Positions 1 to 6,961 are shown, counted from the first letter of the stretch. The stretch is DNA of 10,775 nucleotides from Sulfurimonas sp. (GCA_027047745.1 JALTUB010000380.1:1-10775); one strand, 5' to 3'. Notes: generated by a model not told the origin, from the sequence alone. Numbers and translations are program-made.

Positions 1-158
1 ACTCTATCATGATAGAAGGAACTTACAGCTACTTTTTTAGTATTAGCAGCACGATCAATCTCAGCTGGTTCTAAAGCACGAATAGTAACTTTTTGAGCAC
101 ACCCTGTTGCCAAATAAACAATTATTATATTTAGTAAAAGTATGACTACCCTATTCAT
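1..158 (-). CDS. Partial lipoprotein, N-terminal 52 codons
   Basis: Reading leftward from the ATG whose complement is at 156-158, an open frame runs 52 codons to the window edge without a stop. The protein starts MNRVVILLLNIIIVYLATGC: one basic residue, a long hydrophobic stretch, then Cys20 in a lipobox-like LATGC. This is a type II signal peptide, so the mature protein should be lipid-anchored after cleavage by signal peptidase II. The visible mature part begins CAQKVTIRALEPAEIDRAA and continues into a beta-like stretch KKVAVSSF. An AAGGA ribosome site lies just upstream (complement of 165-169). The gene diverges from the tRNA genes. The mature start vaguely resembles Campylobacterota lipoproteins of the CsgG or TolB-N kind, but too little is visible to assign a family. 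Its function is unknown. Confidence 0.7.
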   Translation of the reverse strand, partial: MNRVVILLLNIIIVYLATGCAQKVTIRALEPAEIDRAANTKKVAVSSFYHDR

Positions 159-179
159 TTAGTTCCTTTGGGCGTTGGT

Positions 180-185
180 ATTATA
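180..185 (-). promoter_or_regulatory. Candidate -10 box for the leftward lipoprotein gene
   Basis: A perfect TATAAT lies on the minus strand, 22 bases before the lipoprotein start. Transcription would begin near 173 and give a short leader holding the AAGGA site. No convincing -35 is seen; the best match at a 16-base spacing is TTTCAA. A weak -35 is common in AT-rich Campylobacterota promoters. TATAAT also arises easily by chance in DNA this rich in A and T. Confidence 0.3.
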
Positions 186-260
186 TTTATGAGTATTCTA
201 GTTGAAATATATTTAATTACTCATTAAAAATGCAAATATCAAAATAAGTATCCTTTTTAC

Positions 261-289
261 TTGACTTATAAACTAGATTTGTCTATAAT
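261..289 (+). promoter_or_regulatory. Sigma70 promoter for the tRNA-Lys transcript
   Basis: TTGACT (261-266) and TATAAT (284-289) are separated by exactly 17 bases. That is a near-consensus sigma70 promoter, with one mismatch in the -35 and none in the -10. Transcription would start near 296, about 20 bases before the mature 5' end of tRNA-Lys, as expected for a short leader removed by RNase P. The same transcript may continue into tRNA-Glu. Confidence 0.8.
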
Positions 290-316
290 TTCGACCTCTT
301 AACAAAAAGAGTAAAT

Positions 317-392
317 GTCTTGTTAGCTCAGCTGGTAGAGCACGTCACTTTTAATGATGTGGCCGATGGTTCGAATCCATCACAGGACACCA
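317..392 (+). tRNA. tRNA-Lys (anticodon TTT)
   Basis: A full cloverleaf of 76 bases can be folded by eye. The acceptor stem GTCTTGT pairs with ACAGGAC (one G-T wobble), followed by discriminator A and an encoded CCA at 390-392. The D arm contains AGCTCAGCTGGTAGAGC. The anticodon stem is CGTCA/TGATG with loop CTTTTAA, giving anticodon TTT for lysine. The T arm is GATGG-TTCGAAT-CCATC. It has its own strong promoter upstream. Confidence 0.97.
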
Positions 393-424
393 TTTTGTTT
401 ATTTGCAGCAAAGCTTTTAGCTCA

Positions 425-439
425 CATACTTGATGTATG
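425..439. other. Small hairpin between the two tRNA genes
   Basis: CATAC (425-429) and GTATG (435-439) form a perfect 5-bp stem with the 5-base loop TTGAT. No T-run follows, so it does not look like a terminator. It could be a processing landmark or remnant in the tRNA-Lys to tRNA-Glu spacer (393-496), which otherwise holds nothing I can recognise. Confidence 0.25.
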
Positions 440-496
440 CTTCGCCAAAACCTTAGGCACAACTAAATCAAAATACAACTTACAAACTAAAAAAGT

Positions 497-571
497 GGCC
501 CCATCGTCTAGCGGTTAGGATCCATGGTTTTCATCCATGTTACAGGAGTTCAATTCTCCTTGGGGTCACCA
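497..571 (+). tRNA. tRNA-Glu (anticodon TTC)
   Basis: A 75-base cloverleaf. Acceptor GGCCCCA pairs with TGGGGTC (one G-T), followed by discriminator A and an encoded CCA at 569-571. The anticodon stem is CATGG/CCATG with loop TTTTCAT, giving anticodon TTC for glutamate. The T arm is AGGAG-TTCAATT-CTCCT; the loop keeps the TTCRA core but ends in TT, not AT. There is no obvious separate promoter in the 104-base spacer, so co-transcription with tRNA-Lys is likely. Confidence 0.96.
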
Positions 572-580
572 CTTTTTCTC
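569..580 (+). terminator. Possible weak terminator after tRNA-Glu
   Basis: The tRNA 3' end runs into a five-T tract (573-577). The bases CCACTTTTT (569-577) are an exact complement of AAAAAGTGG (490-498) on the 5' side of the tRNA. The primary transcript could therefore extend the acceptor-end helix and stop at the T tract. The T-run is short, so this is tentative. Confidence 0.3.
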
Positions 581-612
581 TATAACTCCCTAAAACAAGC
601 ACTTTCATAAAC

Positions 613-624
613 ACTTAATTAAGT
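613..624. other. Perfect 12-bp palindrome in the tRNA-Glu downstream gap
   Basis: ACTTAATTAAGT is a perfect 12-base palindrome. It lies about 46 bases before the candidate promoter at 670-697. It could be an operator, but in DNA this AT-rich a chance origin is quite possible. I see nothing else in 578-669. Confidence 0.2.
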
Positions 625-669
625 ATCATAGCAAGGTATGACAGACTTTAACCTACAAAACCTAAAATC

Positions 670-697
670 TTGAAATTATGCTAAAATACTTTATAAA
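670..697 (+). promoter_or_regulatory. Candidate promoter for the small broken ORF
   Basis: TTGAAA (670-675) and TATAAA (692-697) are separated by 16 bases. Transcription would begin near 704, immediately before an AGGAT ribosome site (706-710) and the ATG at 717. The same transcript could read on into the nitroreductase gene, which has no better promoter of its own. Confidence 0.4.
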
Positions 698-716
698 TAA
701 ATTTTAGGATTGTAAA

Positions 717-885
717 ATGCCAACAATTTTAAAAATCAGCAGAAAAATATTTTGAAGAACAAAAACAAAATGTAAACTTTATACAAAGTTATGATGAAAT
801 ATCACAACAAGTTGATATTGAATGGGAATTAGAAAGAGTTAAAGAACATAGTAAAAAATATGACAGAATTAATAAAAGTTGTTAA
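717..885 (+). pseudogene. Small ORF interrupted by a one-base frameshift
   Basis: An ATG at 717 has a good AGGAT ribosome site 7 bases upstream, but its frame stops at 753 after 12 codons. In the +1 frame an open stretch runs from 733 to the TAA at 883-885 with no start codon of its own. Removing one A from the five-A tract 731-735 joins the two into a 55-residue protein that starts MPTILKSAEKYFEEQKQN and ends KKYDRINKSC. The product would be charged and helical-looking, rich in Glu, Lys and Gln, with a single Trp in DIEWELERV. I do not recognise a family; a small antitoxin-like or regulatory protein is a guess. The shift could be a real inactivating mutation, a sequencing error in the homopolymer, or slippage on the A tract. 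Confidence 0.5.
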
Positions 886-923
886 GTGCCAAACCAGAAT
901 AAAAATTACAAAAGGAAAGAATC

Positions 924-1553
924 ATGGAAAAATCATTTGAAGAAGCAATGGCGTTTAGACATGCATGTAAGGTGTTTGATGAGGGTAAAAAAATCTCTGA
1001 TGAAGATATAACATATATACTCGAAGCTGGGAGAAAATCACCATCATCTTTTGGTATGGAGGCTTGGAAGTTTTTAGTCATAACAAATGAAGAGTTAAAA
1101 GCGAAACTTCGTCCTGCATGTTGGGATCAAGTTCAAGTTACCTCTTGTTCTCATTTAGTAATAGTTCTAGCTGGAATAGACTCTGTAAAACCAGAATCTG
1201 GACTTCCAGAAGCAAGGTTTAAGCGTCGTGATATGCCTCAAGAAAAACTTGATTTTTATCTTGGTTTATATGCTAAACATTTAGAAGAGACTTTAAGCTC
1301 TGATGATAATATTTATGCATGGACAGCAAAACAGACAGCTATCGCAGCAGCAAATATGATGACTTCTGCAGCCATAAAAGGGATAGATTCTTGCCCCATA
1401 GAAGGGTATGATAAAAAGGATGTTGAAGAGATTTTAGGTCTTGATACAACTAAGTTCCAACTCGCACTTGTTTTACCATTTGGTTATAGACTTAACGAGC
1501 AACCTGCCCAACTAAGACTTAGTTTAGATGAAGTGGTAGAGTACATAAAGTAA
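924..1553 (+). CDS. Nitroreductase-family NAD(P)H-dependent FMN oxidoreductase
   Basis: A 209-residue protein of the nitroreductase (NfsB-like) family: cytoplasmic, usually dimeric flavoenzymes that use FMN to transfer electrons from NAD(P)H to nitro compounds, quinones or similar acceptors. The N-terminal family signature is clear. FRHACKVFDEGKKISDEDI (11-29) contains the FMN-phosphate-binding Arg/His region. AGRKSPSSFGMEAWKFLVI (35-53) matches the 'aPSa.N.QPW.f.vv' segment. A second FMN-contact region lies near the C-terminus (LPFGYRLNE, about 185-193). Length is normal. AAAGGA (911-916) lies 7 bases before the ATG. It sits 38 bases after the broken small ORF and ends 124 bases before the first HyfB gene, with a separate promoter candidate between. 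The true substrate cannot be told from sequence. It may be unrelated to the complex downstream. Confidence 0.9.
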   Translation: MEKSFEEAMAFRHACKVFDEGKKISDEDITYILEAGRKSPSSFGMEAWKFLVITNEELKAKLRPACWDQVQVTSCSHLVIVLAGIDSVKPESGLPEARFKRRDMPQEKLDFYLGLYAKHLEETLSSDDNIYAWTAKQTAIAAANMMTSAAIKGIDSCPIEGYDKKDVEEILGLDTTKFQLALVLPFGYRLNEQPAQLRLSLDEVVEYIK

Positions 1554-1593
1554 GATAAACTAACACAAAATCATTTTTTAAGCTACTTAGCAG

Positions 1594-1642
1594 TATAATT
1601 CCAACAAATAATTCAGGACTGCTTTTCATATATAACAGCCCT
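1594..1642 (+). promoter_or_regulatory. Candidate promoter and dyad ahead of the Hyf-like operon
   Basis: TATAAT at 1594-1599 is a perfect -10 box and would start transcription near 1606. No good -35 is present at 17 bases (TCATTT). About ten bases downstream of the presumed start lies an imperfect inverted repeat: AGGACTG (1615-1621) and CAGCCCT (1636-1642), 6 of 7 pairs, with a 14-base AT-rich loop. It could be a repressor operator or a leader hairpin. No sigma54 (GG-N10-GC) match is seen. This 124-base gap is the only sizeable spacer before the operon, so the promoter is likely here. Confidence 0.4.
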
Positions 1643-1677
1643 CCATTAGAAATTTTTCTCTGGAGTTGTTACGCATA

Positions 1678-3564
1678 ATGTTTCTTTTTGATACACTTTC
1701 ATTAGTATTTGTTGCTCTCATACTTCTTGGAACGATTCCAAATCTTTTTTACTCAAGTGGTTATTTGCCACATATCAAACGCAAGATGCATTATCAGCTA
1801 CATTATTTCTCTTTTGTAGCTTCTATGCTTGGTGTAGTTGTTAGTGCAAATGCTTTGGTATTTTTGTTTTTTTGGGAGATTATGAGTCTGAGTTCATGGC
1901 AACTTATATTGACTGAGCCAAAAGAAAAAAGTACCATAAACGCAGCTCGTTTTTATTTTCTCATGACACACTTCGGTTTTGTGTTTTTACTACTTTTCTT
2001 TTTGATAGTAACCAATGGTGATTTAGAGATTGATTTCGCACAGATGAAGATAGTAGCTTCTAACTTTGCATATCCTACAATGCTTTTTTTCTTTTTGATT
2101 TTAGGATTTTTAAGCAAAGCAGGAGCTGTTCCCTTGCATGTTTGGCTTCCTTATGCACACCCTGAAGCACCAAGCCCAGTATCAGCTTTGATGAGTGGCG
2201 TCATGCTTAAAGTTGCTATGTATGGTATGTTTCGATTTTTATTTGATGTACTATATCCATGGCCACTACAGTGGGGAACTTTTATACTTATCATAGGCTC
2301 TTTAACTTCACTTGTTGGCATACTATACGCCTTGGTAGAGCGTGACATTAAAGCACTTTTAGCAAACTCTTCCATAGAAAATATAGGGATAATTCTCATC
2401 GCTTTTGGTATGGGAATGATTTTTGACACTTTGCACTTGGATATTCTTAGTGCTTTCTCTTTTATCGCAGCTATTTTTCATATATTCAACCATATGGGTT
2501 TTAAATCTTTGCTTTTTATGGCAGCAGGGTCTTTGCTTCACCAAACACATACAAAAGATTTGGAAAAATATGGTGGACTTATCAAGTCGATGCCTATCAC
2601 TGCATTTACCTTTCTTTTTGCAGCCATGAGCATTACAGCCTTACCACCTACAAATGGTTTTATAAGCGAATGGATGATTTTCCAGTCCATACTTAGCTCA
2701 AGCACTATAGCAAATGCCATGACACTTAAACTAGCTCTACCTTTTGCACTTTTTGCCCTTGCTATGACAGGTGGTTTATCCATCGCAACTTTCATAAAAG
2801 CTTATGGCATAACTTTTTTAGGACTACATAGAAGTTCAAATGCAAAACATGCAAAAGATGCAAATTTTTTGATGAAAAGTGGAATGATTTTGATGGCTAT
2901 TTATATCTCTTCTTTAATGCTTTTAGCACCTCAATATATGTACTACTTCAATGAACTTCTAGTAAGTCTTGGAAAAACATCCATTTACACACAACTTTTT
3001 CCAAATGGCTCACTAGAGATACACTCACCTAGCATAAATGGAGGAGTGGTTTCACCTATTATTTTACTTACTGCACTTGTAGGCGTTACAACATTATTAC
3101 TTTTTGCTTATAAAACTTTCAATGTCAAAACAAGAGTACATAATGCATGGGCATGTGGATACAAAACTTCTGCTAAAACGCAATATACAGCAACAGGTTT
3201 TTCTGGTGTCATGAGAAGATTTTTCAACTGGCTTTATAATCCTAAGGAGCATATCTCAAAACAAACTCTTGCTGGTCATGAGACAAAGTTCTCTGATGCT
3301 AGTTACGAGATTTACACAAAACCTCTCTTTGAAGTTTTTATCTATGATAATATAAAAAAATGGATAAATATAGTCAGTTACTGGGTATATCGCCTTGCAC
3401 ATTTTGAACAGACTAGATACCCAGCGATGATTTTCAATCTCATGTTATTTATACTTTACAGTTACAGAATTTTTACTCATGAAATCGACTGGCAAAGTAT
3501 CATGATAGAGAGTGCGCTTATGATTATGTCTATGAAAATCCTAATAATAGGAGATAAAAAGTAA
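1678..3564 (+). CDS. HyfB/HycC-like antiporter-type membrane subunit, copy 1
   Basis: A 628-residue polytopic membrane protein of the NuoL/MrpA superfamily, of the hydrogenase-4 HyfB / formate hydrogenlyase HycC type. It should move H+ or Na+ across the inner membrane. Expected ion-path residues are visible: Glu67 in FFWEIMSL (TM5-type Glu), Lys147 in FLSKAGAVPLHVWLPYAHPE with the following APSPVSALMSGVMLK (164-178), Lys276 in NHMGFKSLLF, and Glu331 in GFISEWMIF. The C-terminal part has the HycC-like segment WACGYKTSAKTQYTATGFSG (491-510) followed by RRFF, then a final hydrophobic helix, so it is full length. A TTG at 1666 would extend the protein by four residues, but TGGAG (1661-1665) touches it. 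ATG 1678 gives MFLFDTLSLV, matching the next gene's MFIFDTLSLV. It overlaps that gene at TAATG. Confidence 0.93.
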   Translation: MFLFDTLSLVFVALILLGTIPNLFYSSGYLPHIKRKMHYQLHYFSFVASMLGVVVSANALVFLFFWEIMSLSSWQLILTEPKEKSTINAARFYFLMTHFGFVFLLLFFLIVTNGDLEIDFAQMKIVASNFAYPTMLFFFLILGFLSKAGAVPLHVWLPYAHPEAPSPVSALMSGVMLKVAMYGMFRFLFDVLYPWPLQWGTFILIIGSLTSLVGILYALVERDIKALLANSSIENIGIILIAFGMGMIFDTLHLDILSAFSFIAAIFHIFNHMGFKSLLFMAAGSLLHQTHTKDLEKYGGLIKSMPITAFTFLFAAMSITALPPTNGFISEWMIFQSILSSSTIANAMTLKLALPFALFALAMTGGLSIATFIKAYGITFLGLHRSSNAKHAKDANFLMKSGMILMAIYISSLMLLAPQYMYYFNELLVSLGKTSIYTQLFPNGSLEIHSPSINGGVVSPIILLTALVGVTTLLLFAYKTFNVKTRVHNAWACGYKTSAKTQYTATGFSGVMRRFFNWLYNPKEHISKQTLAGHETKFSDASYEIYTKPLFEVFIYDNIKKWINIVSYWVYRLAHFEQTRYPAMIFNLMLFILYSYRIFTHEIDWQSIMIESALMIMSMKILIIGDKK

Positions 3565-5447
3565 TGTTTATTTTTGATACACTTTCATTAGTTTTTGTTG
3601 TTCTTATACTTCTTGGAAGTATTCCAAACCTTTTTTACTCAAGTGGTTATCTTCCACATATTAAACGAAAGATGCACTATCAACTGCATTATTTCTCTTT
3701 TATAATTTCTATGCTTGGTGTAGTTGTGAGTGCAAATGCTTTGGTGTTTTTGTTTTTTTGGGAGTTAATGAGTCTTACATCATGGCAATTAATTTTAACT
3801 GAGCCTAACGACAAAGAGACCATAAAAGCCTCACGATTTTACTTTATCATGACTCACTTTGGTTTCCTTTTTCTGCTGCTCTTTTTCCTTATTGTAACAG
3901 ATGGAGACTTGGAAATAAGCTTTGCAAATATGAAAATCATAGCTTCACAGTTCACCTACCCTACACTACTATTTTTCTTTTTAGTTTTAGGATTTTTAAG
4001 TAAGGCAGGAGCTGTTCCTCTGCATGTTTGGCTTCCTTATGCCCATCCACAAGCACCAAGTCCAGTATCAGCCTTGATGAGTGGCGTCATGCTTAAAGTT
4101 GCTATATATGGTTTATTTCGCTTTTTATTTGATGTACTCTATCCTTGGCCACTTGAGTGGGGAATAGTTATCTTAACCATTGGTGCATTATCTTCTTTGG
4201 TTGGTGTTTTGTATGCTCTTAGTGAACATGACATAAAAGCACTTTTAGCAAACCACTCCATAGAAAATATTGGTATCATTCTTATAGGCTTTGGAATGGG
4301 AATGATATTTGACACTTTGGAGCTAAAAACACTAAGTACATTCTCCTTTATCGCCGCTATCTTTCATACATTTAACCATATGAGTTTCAAATCTCTGCTT
4401 TTTATGGGTGCAGGTTCTGTACTTCACCAAACACATACAAAAAATATGGAAAAATATGGTGGGCTTATTAAAGCTATGCCTGTAACTGCCTTTACATTTC
4501 TTATCGCGGCTATCTCTATCTCAGCACTACCACCTAGTAATGGATTTTTAAGCGAATGGATGATATTTCAGTCAATGCTCAGCTCTTCATATATTGATAA
4601 TATTTCACTTAAACTTGCTATCCCTTTTGCCATTTTTTCACTTGCCATGACAGGTGGTTTAGCTATCGCCTGTTTTGTAAAAGCTTATGGCATAACTTTT
4701 TTAGGACTACATAGAAGTTCCAATGCAAAACATGCTCATGAAGTAAATTTCCTGATGAAAGTAGGGATGATTTTAATGACCTTAGTTGTTTTGTCACTTA
4801 TGCTTTTTACTCCGTTTTATATGAAATACTTTGACAGGGTTATGGTTGGACTAGGTCGTGCTTCCATCTATGACAAAATTTTTCCAGATGGTATTTGGAA
4901 TATGCACTCAGTAGGTGTAAATGGGGGAATAGTATCTCCACTTGTTTTACTTATTTCGCTTGTCAGTGTCACTGCATTTATGTTGTTTGCGTATAAAATA
5001 TTTGGTACAAAAAAGAGAATACATAACGCTTGGGCATGTGGCTATAAAACATCACAAAAAACACAATACACTGCAACTGCTTTTGCTGGACCGATACGAA
5101 GATTTTTTAACTGGCTCTACAAACCAGAGGAGCATTTTACTAAACAAACTATAGCAGGTCATGAGACAAAGTTTGATGATTCTAACTATGAAGTTCATGT
5201 TAAACCACTTTTTGAAAAAGTCTTTTATACTAGCGTAGCAAAAGCAGTAAACTATACAAGTTATTGGGTTTATAGACTAGCTCACTTTGAACAGACACGA
5301 TATGCAGCTATGATATTTAACATCATGCTTGTTGTTCTGTTTAGTTATAGGATTTTTGCTCATGATTTTTCATGGGCTACTTTTGTTTTAGAATTTTTCG
5401 TGATGATGACTTCTATCAAAATTTTAATTATTGGAGATAAAAAATGA
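3564..5447 (+). CDS. HyfB/HycC-like antiporter-type membrane subunit, copy 2
   Basis: A 627-residue paralogue of the preceding gene with the same architecture: Glu67 in FFWELMSL, Lys147 in FLSKAGAVPLHVWLPYAHPQ, APSPVSALMSGVMLK (164-178), Lys276 in NHMSFKSLLF, Glu331 in GFLSEWMIF, and a C-terminal WACGYKTSQKTQYTATAFAG. No key residue is lost relative to copy 1, so both should be able to pump ions. Differences cluster in loops (residues 82-90 and 201-210), where partner contacts could differ. Its ATG overlaps the stop of copy 1 (TAATG), with AGGAG (3549-3553) 10 bases upstream. Its own stop overlaps the next start (ATGA at 5444). Two HyfB subunits plus HyfF would give the membrane arm three large antiporter modules, the number found in complex I (NuoL, M, N). 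Confidence 0.93.
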   Translation: MFIFDTLSLVFVVLILLGSIPNLFYSSGYLPHIKRKMHYQLHYFSFIISMLGVVVSANALVFLFFWELMSLTSWQLILTEPNDKETIKASRFYFIMTHFGFLFLLLFFLIVTDGDLEISFANMKIIASQFTYPTLLFFFLVLGFLSKAGAVPLHVWLPYAHPQAPSPVSALMSGVMLKVAIYGLFRFLFDVLYPWPLEWGIVILTIGALSSLVGVLYALSEHDIKALLANHSIENIGIILIGFGMGMIFDTLELKTLSTFSFIAAIFHTFNHMSFKSLLFMGAGSVLHQTHTKNMEKYGGLIKAMPVTAFTFLIAAISISALPPSNGFLSEWMIFQSMLSSSYIDNISLKLAIPFAIFSLAMTGGLAIACFVKAYGITFLGLHRSSNAKHAHEVNFLMKVGMILMTLVVLSLMLFTPFYMKYFDRVMVGLGRASIYDKIFPDGIWNMHSVGVNGGIVSPLVLLISLVSVTAFMLFAYKIFGTKKRIHNAWACGYKTSQKTQYTATAFAGPIRRFFNWLYKPEEHFTKQTIAGHETKFDDSNYEVHVKPLFEKVFYTSVAKAVNYTSYWVYRLAHFEQTRYAAMIFNIMLVVLFSYRIFAHDFSWATFVLEFFVMMTSIKILIIGDKK

Positions 5448-6364
5448 CGCTATATCTTATTACTATTATTTTACTCATACTTATAGCTCCTCTGTTGCTC
5501 TCATACATCAAAGCAGCAAAAATGGTACTACTTTTTAAAAGACCTATATCTATTTTTCAAGGCTATCGTGATTTTTCAAAACTTTTGCATAAAGAGACAA
5601 TAATCTCACCAGAGAGCAGTGCCATTACAACTTATGCACCATTTTTGGTACTTTCGCCACTTTTGATAGTGATGTTTTTTCTACCTCCCGTAGTTCATGG
5701 AAGTTACTATGTAAGTTTTGTTGATGCTTTTACCATCACTGGACTTATCTCGCTTTCTACATTTTTTTTAATGCTTTTAGGACTAGATAGTGCAAGTGCT
5801 TTTGGAGGTATGGGAAGTTCAAGAGAGGCTTTTATATCTGCACTTGTTGAACCTGCTATGGTACTTACTATCTTTTCTGTTTCTCTCATGGCAGGTAATC
5901 TTGGCGTAGGTCAAGCAGGAGTCAATCTAGCTCAAGCCTTTCCTCAAAAACATATGGCAAGTTTTTTATTTGCAGGTATCAGCTTTTTTATTCTGCTTAT
6001 GGCAGAAAATGGTCGCATACCAGTGGACAATCCAGAAACACACCTAGAAGTAACTATGGTTCATGAAGCTATGATACTTGACTTAACAGGAGTTTATCTT
6101 GCCATCATAGAGACTGCATCATCTATCAAGTTTGTTATCTTTGCCTCACTATTTGCATCTTTATTTATGCCCTTTGGTTTAGAATTTTCAGCTCCGATTG
6201 CATTTTTAATTTTTATTATAAAACTCTTTTTTATAGCTACAGTTGTTGCACTCGTAGAGGTAAATACAGCAAAATTGCGTCTGTTTAAAATCCCAAATCT
6301 ACTGGGCATAGCCATAGTTTTTGCCTTTTTATCTTTAATTACATTTTATGTGTTAGGAGCGTAA
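5444..6364 (+). CDS. HyfC/HycD-like (NuoH-type) membrane anchor subunit
   Basis: A 306-residue membrane protein, the NuoH-type subunit that joins the peripheral electron-transfer arm to the ion-pumping arm. It has a hydrophobic N-terminal helix, then RPISIFQGYRDFSKLL (33-48), the cytoplasmic loop typical of HycD/HyfC. LGLDSASAFGGMGSSREA (112-129) follows. The strongest signature is NGRIPVDNPETHLEVTMVHE (189-208), continuing AMILDLTG, which closely matches the HycD family loop that faces the Fe-S small subunit. KLRLFKIPNLL (277-287) is the conserved C-terminal loop before the last helix. Length is normal (HycD is about 307). GGAG (5433-5436) lies 7 bases before the ATG, and the start overlaps the upstream stop (ATGA), implying translational coupling. 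Confidence 0.93.
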   Translation: MTLYLITIILLILIAPLLLSYIKAAKMVLLFKRPISIFQGYRDFSKLLHKETIISPESSAITTYAPFLVLSPLLIVMFFLPPVVHGSYYVSFVDAFTITGLISLSTFFLMLLGLDSASAFGGMGSSREAFISALVEPAMVLTIFSVSLMAGNLGVGQAGVNLAQAFPQKHMASFLFAGISFFILLMAENGRIPVDNPETHLEVTMVHEAMILDLTGVYLAIIETASSIKFVIFASLFASLFMPFGLEFSAPIAFLIFIIKLFFIATVVALVEVNTAKLRLFKIPNLLGIAIVFAFLSLITFYVLGA

Positions 6365-6367
6365 ACA

Positions 6368-6961
6368 ATGGTTGATTTTCTCATAGGACTTTTTTTAGCT
6401 TCTTTAATAGTAGCACTCTTTACAACTAGACTCTATAAATTACTTTTCTGGTACTCTATGAACTCCCTTATGCTTGGAGCTTTAGCGCTTATCATAGGAC
6501 AATCCATAAATGACAATGCCATGATTATTACAGGTATTATTACTATTATTGTAAAAGCGATAGCTATCCCATATATACTGAAAAATCTAAGTCAAAAGTT
6601 TCATTTTATACGCCAGATAACACCTGAAATAAAAGTTCAATATGCGATTATGTTGATTCCTGCTATCTTAGTTTTTACATTTTATTTATCAGAACCAATC
6701 ACACACATGATAAATACAAACGCAAACTTCGTAGCGATAAGTATCTCATCTCTGTTTCTATCACTTCTTTTAATGATGGAACATAAAAATGTCGCACCGA
6801 AAATCATCGGATTTTTAAGTATGGAAAATGCACTTTTTTTACTAGGAGTTACAGCAACAAATGGTATGCCAATGCTTGTTGAACTTGGGATATTTTTTGA
6901 CCTTTTAATGGCAATTGTCGTTATAAACCTACTATTTCACAAAGAGGAGCTTAAAGTATGA
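6368..6961 (+). CDS. HyfE-like small membrane subunit
   Basis: A 197-residue hydrophobic protein of the HyfE family, which corresponds to the small NuoK/MrpC-like part of the membrane arm in hydrogenase-4-type complexes. Family features include ITIIVKAIAIPYIL (58-71), where Lys63 lies inside a helix, and the C-terminal MENALFLLGVTATNGMPMLV (152-171) followed by ELGIFFDLLMAI, with membrane-embedded Glu153 and Glu172. These buried charged residues are the likely proton or ion path. It is slightly shorter than E. coli HyfE. TAGGAG (6354-6359) lies 8 bases before the ATG. Only three bases separate it from the HyfC-like stop, and its own stop overlaps the HyfF-like start as ATGA. Formate hydrogenlyase (Hyc) lacks HyfE, so its presence makes this locus Hyf-like and not Hyc-like. 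Confidence 0.88.
   Translation: MVDFLIGLFLASLIVALFTTRLYKLLFWYSMNSLMLGALALIIGQSINDNAMIITGIITIIVKAIAIPYILKNLSQKFHFIRQITPEIKVQYAIMLIPAILVFTFYLSEPITHMINTNANFVAISISSLFLSLLLMMEHKNVAPKIIGFLSMENALFLLGVTATNGMPMLVELGIFFDLLMAIVVINLLFHKEELKV

Larger units (their letters stand above)
1678..5447 (+). repeat. Tandem duplication of the HyfB-like gene
   Basis: The units 1678-3564 and 3564-5447 are full-length tandem copies. The proteins align from residue 1 to the last residues (both end ILIIGDKK) with a one-residue gap near 346. By eye I count about 54 differences in the first 340 aligned residues, roughly 84% identity. At the DNA level there are long exact runs, for example 43 bp (2795-2837 = 4678-4720) and 32 bp (2188-2219 = 4074-4105). 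Many silent changes elsewhere show that it is a genuine diverged duplication, not an assembly repeat. Confidence 0.93.

Noticed and set aside
860..944. Short plus-strand frame starting ATG 860 that overlaps the end of the broken small ORF, as a possible toxin partner.
   Set aside because: It has only about two dozen codons, no ribosome site and no family resemblance, and it runs into the nitroreductase start.
869..1081. Minus-strand 70-codon open frame over the start of the nitroreductase gene.
   Set aside because: It overlaps the conserved FMN-binding N-terminus on the other strand and has no recognisable features.
1510..1524. Palindrome AACTAAG-A-CTTAGTT as an operator.
   Set aside because: It lies inside the nitroreductase coding sequence, its one-base centre cannot form a hairpin loop, and it is explained by the codons.
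1666..1677. TTG start giving four extra residues to the first HyfB-like protein.
   Set aside because: The only ribosome-like site (TGGAG, 1661-1665) touches the TTG with no spacing, and the paralogue's start aligns with the ATG at 1678.
2151..2795. Several open frames on the minus strand and one on the plus strand (2423-2629) inside the first HyfB-like gene.
   Set aside because: They lie wholly inside a strongly conserved membrane-protein gene, lack ribosome sites and family likeness, and reflect codon bias of the real frame.
1678..5447. Tandem HyfB copies as an assembly artefact, or as complex I NuoL/NuoM.
   Set aside because: About 16% amino-acid difference and many silent changes rule out a simple assembly repeat. 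The C-terminal WACGYKT segment and the HyfC/HyfE/HyfF neighbours place them with Hyf/Hyc, not with a nuo operon.
5707..6315. Minus-strand open frames inside the HyfC-like gene.
   Set aside because: They are shadows of a gene with diagnostic family motifs across its whole length.
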